The notes beneath the pieces were generated by a model, which ran no database searches, had not been told where the DNA came from, and saw nothing but the letters and a program-made list of their open reading frames with translations. Positions 29,221 to 36,606 of a DNA stretch of 60,886 nucleotides are shown here, piece by piece. This stretch comes from JAPSGM01 sp036556985 (GTDB lineage: Bacteria; Chloroflexota; Limnocylindria; QHBO01). The stretch lies in contig DATBIK010000026.1 in the NCBI GenBank assembly GCA_036556985.1, forward strand, positions 1 to 60,886, written 5' to 3'. A program made the position numbers and the translations under genes. Position 1 is the stretch's first letter; every line of letters starts with the position of its first letter.

Positions 29221-29876
29221 TCCCCGATGAGCAGCGAGCGCAGCTCCGCCACCTGCTCGCCCGATGTCACGGCAAGGAGCTTGTCGCCGTTCAGCAGGCG
29301 GGTCTCCGGCCGGACGGCGAGGGCGCGATCGTTGCGGATGAGGACCGCGATGTGGCTTCCCTCCGGCAGCTCCACTTCACGGAGCTCGCGGCCGACGACC
29401 GGGGAGCTGGCATCGAGCTGCGCCTCGACGATCTGCAGCTCGCCCTTCTCGAGCTCGGCGAGATGGAGGAGGTCGTGGACGGGGATCTCGTGCTCGATGA
29501 CGCCGAGGATCGTGCGGGTCGGGCTCACCGTCTCGTCGATGGCCAGCTGCCGGAAGAGCTGCTCGTTCTTCGGGTTGTTCACCCGGGCGATGGCGCGCGG
29601 CACGTTGAACCGCATCTTCGCCACCTGGCAGGCGACCAGGTTGTCCTCGTCGTCGCCGGTCACGGCGGCCACCACATCGGCCCGGGCCATCCCGGCCTGC
29701 TCCTGGTATCGGCCCTCGCAGCCGTCATTGGGGATGACGATGCTGCCGAGCTCGTCGGCGATCTGTCGCGCGCGCGAGGGGTCCTTCTCGATCATGACCA
29801 CCTCGTGGCCCGCGGCGAGGAGCTCCTTGGTCAGGTAGTAGCCGACATGGCCACCGCCCACCACCACGACGTACAT
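29217..29876 (-). CDS. TrkA/KtrA-type RCK potassium-transport regulator
   Basis: A 219-aa RCK protein: Rossmann RCK_N domain (MYVVVVGGGHVGYYL with GxGxxG, MIEKDPSR with the adenosine-binding acidic residue) and a C-terminal RCK_C domain (DASSPVVGRELREVELPEGS). Such proteins gate K+ channels or transporters by binding NAD(H), ATP/ADP or c-di-AMP on the cytoplasmic side. It follows a second RCK gene with no gap, and no TrkH/KtrB membrane subunit is in the window. Confidence 0.9.
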   Translation of the reverse strand: MYVVVVGGGHVGYYLTKELLAAGHEVVMIEKDPSRARQIADELGSIVIPNDGCEGRYQEQAGMARADVVAAVTGDDEDNLVACQVAKMRFNVPRAIARVNNPKNEQLFRQLAIDETVSPTRTILGVIEHEIPVHDLLHLAELEKGELQIVEAQLDASSPVVGRELREVELPEGSHIAVLIRNDRALAVRPETRLLNGDKLLAVTSGEQVAELRSLLIGE

Positions 29877-30416
29877 CTAGGCCTCCTCCTCCGGGGCCGA
29901 TGCCTCGCCCTCGGCGATCGCCTCCTCCGCCTCCTCGGCCGCCTTGGTGCCGGCGGCCGGCGCACCGCGCAGCGGCTCGGCGGTCGGTGCCTGGACGTGC
30001 CCGTTCGTCGCCTCGGGGCCTTCCGCGGCGGCCGTCACCAGCGCGTCGGCCAGGATGACCGTGCGGCAGATCGTCTCCAGCCCCAGGGACCGATACGCCT
30101 CGGCGCGCACCGGGTCGTTGATCTTGGCGATCACGCGCGGGATGCCGAAGGTGTGCTTGCCCAGCTGCGCCGCCATCGCGTTGCGGTTGTCGCCCTCGGT
30201 GAGCGCCATGAGCAGGTCGGTCATCTCCGCGCCCGCGCCGCGCAGCACGTCCTCGTCACCCCCGCTGCCGCGCACCGTCACGCCGCCGAACGACGAGGGC
30301 AGGCGGTTGAACGCGCGCTGGTCGACGTCGATGACGGTGACGTGTTCGCCGCGGCTGTCGAGCTCCGCCGCGGTGCGCGCACCGACGCGACCGCAGCCGA
30401 TGATGATGACCCTCAT
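29877..30416 (-). CDS. RCK_N-only TrkA-like protein with acidic tail
   Basis: A 179-aa protein: one RCK_N Rossmann domain (MRVIIIGCGRVGARTAAEL, VIDVDQRAF, TVRGSGGDEDVL, ARVIAKINDP-like PRVIAKINDPVRAEAY) and then, in place of an RCK_C domain, a 50-residue Ala/Glu-rich disordered end (KAAEEAEEAIAEGEASAPEEEA). Its ATG overlaps the uspA stop as ATGA; the next RCK gene follows at once. The pair may work as a hetero-oligomeric gating ring. The same start is preferred over one 13 codons earlier that lies inside uspA. Confidence 0.88.
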   Translation of the reverse strand: MRVIIIGCGRVGARTAAELDSRGEHVTVIDVDQRAFNRLPSSFGGVTVRGSGGDEDVLRGAGAEMTDLLMALTEGDNRNAMAAQLGKHTFGIPRVIAKINDPVRAEAYRSLGLETICRTVILADALVTAAAEGPEATNGHVQAPTAEPLRGAPAAGTKAAEEAEEAIAEGEASAPEEEA

Positions 30417-30898
30417 GGCGTGTGTGCCAGGTCCTCCGTCTCCGCGCGGAGGCACCAGACCGGGGCGGTCGAGTTCCGCATCACGTACGGGACCGTGCGT
30501 CCCGCGTCCCAGCCTCCTCCGAAGCGCTTCTTATAGGGTAGTCCCATCACGATCAGGTCGGCGCCCTGCTCGACCGCCTCGTCGACGATCGCCGCCCCCG
30601 CCGCCCGGGCCTGCGAGATCGAGGTCCGCACCGCGACGCCCTGCTCGCTGAGCAGCGCCTCGCCCCGGCCGAGGATCTCGTCGGCGAAGGCGATGGCGGT
30701 CGCGTCCTCCGCGTCCAGCTGCTGCTCGAACGGCACCTCGATGACGTGGAGCAGGATCGCCTGGGCGTTCGTCTCGCCGAGCAGCAGCGCGGTGAGGCGC
30801 AGCGCCGGCTCGTCGGCGACCGTTCCGCCCACGGGCACGAGGATGCGCTCGAAGCCGAGCAGGGGAGCGCGCTTGTCGGCGCGGCGTCCGAAGATCAT
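30413..30898 (-). CDS. Universal stress protein, UspA family
   Basis: A 161-aa Usp domain: FERILVPVGGTVADEPALRL opens the fold and ends in GADLIVMGLPYKKRFGGG, a variant of the ATP-binding GxxG-9-GS/T motif, followed by STAPVWCLRAE. First gene of uspA-RCK-RCK. The ATG has AGGAG 5 nt upstream and, overlapping it, a TAGGAT box 10 nt upstream. Usp proteins often accompany K+ or Na+ transporters, where they bind ATP/AMP and tune transport. Confidence 0.88.
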   Translation of the reverse strand: MIFGRRADKRAPLLGFERILVPVGGTVADEPALRLTALLLGETNAQAILLHVIEVPFEQQLDAEDATAIAFADEILGRGEALLSEQGVAVRTSISQARAAGAAIVDEAVEQGADLIVMGLPYKKRFGGGWDAGRTVPYVMRNSTAPVWCLRAETEDLAHTP

Positions 30899-30908
30899 GT
30901 GGGCTCCT

Positions 30909-30914
30909 ATCCTA
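30909..30914 (-). promoter_or_regulatory. -10 box TAGGAT of uspA
   Basis: TAGGAT on the minus strand 10 nt before the uspA ATG; it overlaps the stop codon of the upstream lipoprotein gene, so the mRNA leader would be a few nt at most. Confidence 0.35.
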
Positions 30915-31424
30915 CGCCGGGGGCACGTCGATGACGGTGTCCGCGATGAACTCGTCGGTCACCGTGTCGTCGGCCCACACCCGCAGCTCGCCGGCGGCGA
31001 GCGCGCCGCGGCTGAGGAGCGCGCAATCGGCCGGGTAGGTCGTCTCCGGCCGCGTCTCCGTGCGCGGCGCGGTCTCGCGCGCGCGGATCCGCAGCTCGCC
31101 GCCGGTGAGGCTCGCGGTCCGCAGGTCGAGCGACCAGCCGGTGGTCTGCCGCGGACCGAGGAAGACGCAGACGAGCGCGTGCTCGCTGAAATCGAGGTCG
31201 TCGGGAACCGCGGTCACCAGCTCGGCGGCCTCGGCCTCGTCGAAGGCGACGGCCACCGTCTCCTCGCGGATCTTCCGCGGCTCGGCATCGACGTCGTCCA
31301 GGGTCAGGACCGGCGTCTCCGTCCCGCTCGGGGTTGGCAGCGGCGTCTCGGGGGGCGGCGTGTTGGCGGTGCAGGCGGTCACCGCTGCCAGGCACAGGGC
31401 GGCGAGCGTGGCGCGCGTTCGCAT
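30912..31424 (-). CDS. Lipoprotein with PrcB-like C-terminal domain
   Basis: A 170-aa exported lipoprotein: signal MRTRATLAALCLAAVTAC with lipobox VTAC, a Pro/Thr-rich linker, then a beta-sandwich in two parts. CVFLGPRQTTGWSLDLRTA and RARETAP with TYPADCALLSR resemble the PrcB C-terminal domain, thought to bind or stabilise extracellular proteases. Mature Cys19 is the expected lipid site. ATG in GACCGATG context, 4 bp after the phosphoesterase stop, so cotranscribed with it. Protease partner not seen nearby. Confidence 0.78.
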   Translation of the reverse strand: MRTRATLAALCLAAVTACTANTPPPETPLPTPSGTETPVLTLDDVDAEPRKIREETVAVAFDEAEAAELVTAVPDDLDFSEHALVCVFLGPRQTTGWSLDLRTASLTGGELRIRARETAPRTETRPETTYPADCALLSRGALAAGELRVWADDTVTDEFIADTVIDVPPA

Positions 31425-31428
31425 CGGT

Positions 31429-32151
31429 CTAGCGCCCGTAGCTGAGGCGCTCCGCGAGACGCGGTGGGAGGCCGGCGTGGCGCATCGCCTTCTGCGTCGC
31501 GTCGATGTCGTACGCCACCCGGCGGAACTCGACGAGGTTCGCATCGGTGTCGAGGACGAGATAGGAGGCGGCCGGGTTGCCGTCGCGCGGCTGGCCGACG
31601 CTGCCGGGGTTCACGAGCGATCGGCCGGCGCGGATGGAGACGGGCTCGCCGGGGGTGGAGGGCACGGCGCCGGTCTGCCCATCATCGGCGCGGAAGACGA
31701 CCGGCACATGGGTGTGGCCGTGCAGGCAGACACTCGTCTCGAAGGCGGGCAGGTTCGCGGCGGCCACGTCGGAGCCGGTGATGTACTCCCACATCGGGTC
31801 GCGCGGGGAGCCATGCACCGCGGTGAGCTCGCCTTCGGTGCGGACCTCGGGCAGGCTGGCCATGTAGGCGCGCGCGTTGTCGTCGATGACGTCCGCCGTC
31901 CAGCCGATGGCGCGGGCGGCATCGGGGTTGAACCAGGAGGCGTCGATGGTGCCGATGGCGGCGGCGTCGTGATTGCCGAGGACGCTGCGTGCGCCCATCT
32001 CCTGGAGCGCGGTGATGACCTCGTTCGGCTGGGGCCCGTAGCCCACGATGTCGCCCAGCACCCAGATCTCGTCGACCTCGGGCAGGTCGGCGCGCACCGC
32101 GTCGAGCGCGGCGAGATTGGCGTGGATGTCGGACAGGACGGCGAGACGCAC
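31429..32151 (-). CDS. Calcineurin-like metallophosphoesterase
   Basis: A 240-aa binuclear phosphoesterase of the MJ0936/YfcE type with all metal-ligand blocks: DIHAN (D8, H10), GDIVGYGP (GD), GNHD and HGHTH. Also CLHGHTHVPVVF and SLVNPGSVGQPRDGNPAASY, typical of the subfamily acting on phosphodiesters. Substrate unknown. GTG start with a TATACT box 9 nt upstream and no Shine-Dalgarno: a clear leaderless candidate. Confidence 0.92.
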   Translation of the reverse strand: MRLAVLSDIHANLAALDAVRADLPEVDEIWVLGDIVGYGPQPNEVITALQEMGARSVLGNHDAAAIGTIDASWFNPDAARAIGWTADVIDDNARAYMASLPEVRTEGELTAVHGSPRDPMWEYITGSDVAAANLPAFETSVCLHGHTHVPVVFRADDGQTGAVPSTPGEPVSIRAGRSLVNPGSVGQPRDGNPAASYLVLDTDANLVEFRRVAYDIDATQKAMRHAGLPPRLAERLSYGR

Positions 32152-32160
32152 GGGACCGCG

Positions 32161-32166
32161 AGTATA
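32161..32166 (-). promoter_or_regulatory. -10 box TATACT, leaderless phosphoesterase promoter
   Basis: Perfect TATACT on the minus strand, 9 nt (gcggtccc region) before the GTG start. Confidence 0.55.
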
Positions 32167-32232
32167 CCGATCGTCCGCCGGAAGCCCGCGGTCCGGCCAT
32201 CGAGGTCGGGACCGCCGAATGCTGGCGATCTG

Positions 32233-32355
32233 TCACCGGGTGGCGCTCACGCCAGCGAGGGGACCTGGGCCGTCGGCCATCTCCCAACGGGTGAGAGGTA
32301 CGCTGGGAGAAGGGGCGATTCAGGGGGTCCAGCCGAGGTACGTGTCACCTGGTGA
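32233..32355. repeat. Array of TCACC/GGTGA palindromes, 50- and 62-bp spacing
   Basis: Imperfect palindromes centred at 32238 (TCACCGGGTGG), 32288 (CTCCCAACGGGTGAG) and 32350 (TCACCTGGTGA); centre distances are 50 and 62 bp. A fourth at +50 would fall on the rsmG stop codon at 32397 and is not recognisable. The rest of this 245-bp gap between the phosphoesterase promoter and rsmG holds no gene. Confidence 0.6.
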
Positions 32356-32396
32356 GAGTTGACCTCGTGGATCGGGCTGGGGCGCTCTTCCTGCCC

Positions 32397-33158
32397 TCAG
32401 CCCAGGGGCCGGCGCGACGGCTCGCCAGGCCGCCGCGGGAATCGTGCCGGGGTGGGGCCCACCTTCTCGACGACCACGAAGGTGTGTCCGCCGAGCGCCG
32501 CGACCCCCGCCGGGGCGACGATCGGACGCGCGCCCCCCACCTGGCCGACTGCGGCGCGGCCGCGCCGCAGCTCCTCGTCGTCATCGCCCAGCGGTCCCTT
32601 CCAGGCCACGAGCCGCCCGCCGACGCGCGCCAGGGGCAGGGCCAGCTCGGCGAGGACGGGGAGCGGGGCGCAGGCGCGGGCGGTGACGAGCGCATAGCGC
32701 TCGCGGTGCCCGGGATCGCGACCGAGGACCTCCGCCCTCTCCGCGACGACGGTCACGTTCCCCAGCCCGAGCGCCGCCGCGAACGAGGCCAGGATCGCGG
32801 ACTTCTTGCGCACCGAGTCGACCATGACCCACTCCACGTCGGGGCGGGCAAGCGCCAGCGGGATCGCCGGCACTCCTCCCCCCGAGCCGAGGTCCACCAC
32901 GCGGTCGGGCGCGGCCGCATCGAGCAGGGGCAGCGCGGCGAGCGCGTCGAGCAGGTGCAGTCGCGCGACCTCCATGGGCGCCACCACCCGGGTCAGGTTC
33001 ACCCGCCGGTTGGCGTCGAGCAGCAAGGCGACGTACCGCTCCACGCCATCGAGGGACGGGCCGGGCACCCCGGCAGCCAGCTGCGGCGCGTCGCGCAGCA
33101 GACGCTCCAGCTCCTGGCGCGCCGCGCGCGCCGCCTCGACATCGGGCAGGGGGGACAA
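32397..33158 (-). CDS. rsmG: 16S rRNA (guanine527-N7)-methyltransferase
   Basis: A 253-aa SAM-dependent methyltransferase: NRRVNLTRV near residue 50, motif I DLGSGGGVPAIPLALARP, SVRKKSAILASFAAALG, RACAPLPVLAEL and AWKGPLGDD. RsmG modifies G527 of 16S rRNA (loss gives low-level streptomycin resistance). TTG start with AGGAGG 9 nt upstream. The Pro-rich tail is an extension. In many bacteria rsmG (gidB) lies beside the replication origin, and DnaA-box-like sites lie just upstream here. Confidence 0.93.
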   Translation of the reverse strand: MSPLPDVEAARAARQELERLLRDAPQLAAGVPGPSLDGVERYVALLLDANRRVNLTRVVAPMEVARLHLLDALAALPLLDAAAPDRVVDLGSGGGVPAIPLALARPDVEWVMVDSVRKKSAILASFAAALGLGNVTVVAERAEVLGRDPGHRERYALVTARACAPLPVLAELALPLARVGGRLVAWKGPLGDDDEELRRGRAAVGQVGGARPIVAPAGVAALGGHTFVVVEKVGPTPARFPRRPGEPSRRPLG

Positions 33159-33301
33159 AAGGAAATGCCTCCTCCGGTGGCGTTTCGGTCTTCCCGGTCG
33201 CGTGCGGTCTGGACGGCCGGCTTTCGCATCGGCCCCGCAGGCGCCCGGTTACCGTACTCGGCCGCCGGGGAAGCAGGACGGCAACCGTACCCGCCGCGGG
33301 C

Positions 33302-33359
33302 GTGGACAACAAGCCCGGTTATCCACCAAATCGCGCACCGTCGCCGAGATTGTGGATAA
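33302..33359. other. Cluster of three DnaA-box-like sites (oriC candidate)
   Basis: TTGTCCAC (reverse, 33302-33309), TTATCCACC (33319-33327) and a perfect TTATCCACA (reverse, 33351-33359) within 58 bp, in the gap between rsmG and the hpt operon. No AT-rich unwinding region is obvious and no dnaA/dnaN are in the window, so this may be a DnaA-regulated promoter or a titration site instead of the origin. Confidence 0.5.
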
Positions 33360-33369
33360 GTCACCCGGA

Positions 33370-33375
33370 TATACT
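33370..33375 (+). promoter_or_regulatory. -10 box TATACT upstream of the hpt operon
   Basis: TATACT followed 8 nt later by an ATG (33384). A second candidate, TAGGAT (33410-33415), stands 10 nt before the GTG of the first real gene. The DnaA-like box at 33351-33359 would lie in the -35 region. Confidence 0.5.
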
Positions 33376-33383
33376 CAGCCCCG

Positions 33384-33425
33384 ATGGCGCCCCGGCACCC
33401 CGGCGACGGTAGGATCGAGGAGTAG
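33384..33425 (+). CDS. 13-aa possible leader ORF
   Basis: ATG to TAG encodes MAPRHPGDGRIEE; its stop codon directly abuts the GTG of the next gene (TAGGTG) and its GAG GAG codons form that gene's only Shine-Dalgarno-like sequence. It starts 8 nt after a TATACT box. It could be a leaderless leader peptide that delivers ribosomes to the next gene, or chance. Confidence 0.3.
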   Translation: MAPRHPGDGRIEE

Positions 33426-33836
33426 GTGGCGGCGACACTGACCGACAGTCCGCCCCCGCGTTTCGCGCACGACAGCGAAGCGGAGCTGGCCCGGATCCTC
33501 GACTTCTACGGTGTCAGATGGCGATACGAACCCGACGTCTTCCCCATCTCCTGGAACGCCGACGGCGTGGTCACCGAGTCGTTCGCGCCCGATTTCTACC
33601 TGCCCGAGGTGGACCTCTACGTCGAGCTGACGACGCTGAAGCAGTCGCTCGTGCGCCGCAAGAACCGCAAGATGCGCTGGCTGCGCCAGCTGTACCCGGA
33701 GGTCCGGGTGAAGCTCTTCTACGCCCGCGACTTCAAGGCGCTGATGCTGAAGTACGGGCGCCTGGACTTCCTGGCTGACGTGACCGCCATGAACGGGAAC
33801 GGGCCGCTGAACGACCGCTCCGGCGGCGAGGACTGA
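33426..33836 (+). CDS. Small protein resembling PD-(D/E)XK nucleases
   Basis: A 136-aa protein. The core reads FAHDSEAELARILDFYGV, YEPDVFP, FAPDFYLPEVDLYVELTTLK, RRKNRKMRWLRQLYPEVRVK and LFYARDFKALM. The PDFYLP-x-E-L-T pattern followed by basic helices is like restriction-endonuclease-fold proteins (Vsr/DUF559 type), but the usual ExK lysine is Thr, so activity is uncertain. GTG start. It lies 10 bp before hpt and is cotranscribed with it; I do not know a link between the two. Confidence 0.7.
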   Translation: MAATLTDSPPPRFAHDSEAELARILDFYGVRWRYEPDVFPISWNADGVVTESFAPDFYLPEVDLYVELTTLKQSLVRRKNRKMRWLRQLYPEVRVKLFYARDFKALMLKYGRLDFLADVTAMNGNGPLNDRSGGED

Positions 33837-33846
33837 CGCAGGACCG

Positions 33847-34446
33847 ATGAACATGCATGCCGCCGCCACTCGCCCGTCCATCCACGACGACGTCGAGGAG
33901 ATCCTGCTCAGCGGGGAGCAAATCTCCAGCCGCGTGGCCGAGCTCGGCGCCCAGCTGGCCGCCGACTACGCCGGACGCGATCCCGTCCTGGTGAGCGTGC
34001 TCAAGGGCTCGTTCATCTTCCTCGCCGACCTCATCCGCGCCATGGAGACGTCAGTCTCGATCGACCTCATGGAGGTCTCGAGCTATGGCGCCTCGACCGA
34101 GACGAGCGGCCAGGTCCGCATCCTCAAGGACCTGTCCAAGCCGATCGAGGGGCGCGACGTCATCGTGGTCGAGGACATCATCGACACTGGGCTGACGCTC
34201 AACTACCTGCTGCGCTACCTCCACGACAAGGGACCGGCCTCGATCCGGATCTGCTGCCTGCTCGACAAGCCGGCGCGACGCCTGGCCGAGATCCCGATCG
34301 ACTACCGCGGCTTCACGATCCCGGACCGCTTCGTCATCGGCTACGGCCTCGACTACGACGAGCGCTATCGGAACCTGCCGTACATCGGCGTGCTCAAGCC
34401 ATCGGTCTACGGGGGTGCACCGCCGGAGGGCGAGGCCGGAGCCTGA
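33847..34446 (+). CDS. hpt: Hypoxanthine phosphoribosyltransferase
   Basis: A 199-aa purine salvage enzyme that makes IMP/GMP from hypoxanthine/guanine and PRPP. Motifs: VLKGSFIFLADLIRAM (flexible-loop base), SYGASTETSGQVRI, and the PRPP-binding VEDIIDTGLTL with the acidic pair, then DYRGFTIPDRFVIGYGLDYDERYRNLPYIG, a hallmark of bacterial Hpt. The first 12 residues (MNMHAAATRPSI) are an extension. ATG in AGGACCGATG context. Confidence 0.95.
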   Translation: MNMHAAATRPSIHDDVEEILLSGEQISSRVAELGAQLAADYAGRDPVLVSVLKGSFIFLADLIRAMETSVSIDLMEVSSYGASTETSGQVRILKDLSKPIEGRDVIVVEDIIDTGLTLNYLLRYLHDKGPASIRICCLLDKPARRLAEIPIDYRGFTIPDRFVIGYGLDYDERYRNLPYIGVLKPSVYGGAPPEGEAGA

Positions 34447-34450
34447 GCCG

Positions 34451-34876
34451 ATGCCGCAGGGCCGCCGCTTCCGGATCCCGATCCTGCTCGGCTGCCTGCT
34501 CATGGTGGCCGCCGGCTTCCTGCCGTGGTGGCACGCCGGCGGCGAGTCGGTGAGCGGCGTGGCGGTGCCGGCCGCGCGCGGGATCGGGCTGGAGGGGCCG
34601 GGGCTCGTCATCTTCGGCACGGCCATCGCCGCACTCGTGCTCCTGGACATCGGCTACATGCGCGGCCGGTGGGGCTTCGTGCTCGACGCCCCGTGGGCCT
34701 ACCTCGTGCTCGGCATCGCGGCCGCCGCCGCGCTCGGCTGGCGGATCTGGGAGCTGTGGATGCTCGGCTTCCTGCCGCTGCCGCAGCAGTCGCCGGGGAT
34801 CGCGGCGGCCGCTGCCGGCGTGGCGCTGCTCCTGTACGGAGCAGGCGTCGGCTTCACGGTCCGTCGCCCGGGCTAG
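34451..34876 (+). CDS. Four-helix membrane protein downstream of hpt
   Basis: A 141-aa protein with membrane helices at about 9-25, 48-67, 78-97 and 113-133 and short loops (FLPWWHAGGESVSG; WRIWELWMLGFLPLPQQSPG). ATG (gagccgATG) lies 4 bp after the hpt stop; a start 12 codons earlier would overlap hpt. Trp- and Gly-rich helices are like many small actinobacterial and Chloroflexota membrane proteins of unknown role. Confidence 0.75.
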   Translation: MPQGRRFRIPILLGCLLMVAAGFLPWWHAGGESVSGVAVPAARGIGLEGPGLVIFGTAIAALVLLDIGYMRGRWGFVLDAPWAYLVLGIAAAAALGWRIWELWMLGFLPLPQQSPGIAAAAAGVALLLYGAGVGFTVRRPG

Positions 34877-34891
34877 GCGGGTCGGCCCGCG

Positions 34892-35026
34892 TCAGGCGGC
34901 CGGCAGGATCATCGGCCCCAGCAGCAGCCAGCCGAGGACGACCGCGGCCAGCAGGCCGACCAGGATGAGCATCGGGCGCAGGTCGGGCCGATAGCTGGAG
35001 GGTGGTCGCGGGGGCCGCGAGGACAT
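34892..35026 (-). CDS. 44-aa single-pass membrane protein at the end of the liv operon
   Basis: Encodes 44 residues: a Pro/Arg-rich N-terminus (MSSRPPRPPSSYRPDLRP) and one helix (MLILVGLLAAVVLGWLLLGP) ending ILPAA. The ATG has the context CGGACCGATG and lies 17 bp after the livF stop on the same strand. It ends 15 bp from the convergent stop of the previous gene. Too small for confident recognition, but its hydropathy and position suggest a real gene. Confidence 0.55.
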   Translation of the reverse strand: MSSRPPRPPSSYRPDLRPMLILVGLLAAVVLGWLLLGPMILPAA

Positions 35027-35043
35027 CGGTCCGACAGGGCGGG

Positions 35044-35771
35044 TCAGATCTCGCCGAGGTAGGCCTGGCGGACCTGCTCGTTGGCGGCGAGGTTGGCGGC
35101 GGTGTCGTGCAGGATGATGCGCCCGGTCTGGAGGACGTAGCCGCGGTGCGCGACGTTGAGGGCCATGAGCGCGTTCTGCTCCACGAGGAGCACGGTGGTG
35201 CCCTGGCCGTTGATCTCGGTGATGATGCTGAAGATCTGCTCGGTGAGGATGGGCGAGAGGCCCATCGACGGCTCGTCGAGGAGGAGCACCTTGGGGGCGG
35301 CCATGAGCGCGCGGCCCATGGCCAGCATCTGCTGCTCGCCGCCGGACATGGTCCCGGCCGCCTGCGAGCGTCGCTCCTTCAGCCGTGGGAACAGGTCATA
35401 CACACGCGCCACCTCGTCGTGCAGCACGGCGCCCTTCCGCGAGAACGCTCCCATCTGCAGGTTCTCGTAGACCGTCATGCGGCTGAAGACGCGCCGCCCC
35501 TCGGGCGCCTGCGCCAGGCCGAGCTTCACGATCTCGTGGGCGGGAAGCGTGTCCACCCGCCGGCCCTCCAGCCACACCGAGCCGTGGCGCGGGCGCAGGA
35601 CGCCGCTGATCGTGCGCAGGGTGGTGGATTTGCCGGCGCCGTTCGAGCCGATGAGGGTCACGATCTCGCCCTGGTCGACGTGGAGCGACACGCCGCGCAG
35701 GGCGCGGATGTTTCCGTAATAGGTGTGGACGTCGTCCAGCTGCAGGAGGTGGCCCGAGCCTTCGGCGCTGG

Positions 35772-35775
<4 letters not shown>
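35044..35775 (-). CDS. livF: Branched-chain amino acid ABC transporter ATPase LivF
   Basis: A 243-aa ABC ATPase: Walker A GSNGAGKSTTLRT, LAQAPEGRRVFSRMTVYENL (the LivF Q-loop region), signature MSGGEQQMLAMGRALM, Walker B VLLLDEPSMGLSP and H-loop LLVEQNA. Part of a high-affinity importer of Leu/Ile/Val or related amides. ATG overlaps the livG stop (ATGA). Short Liv-type ATPase, normal length. Confidence 0.95.
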
Positions 35776-36605
<830 letters not shown>

Positions 36606-36606
36606 G

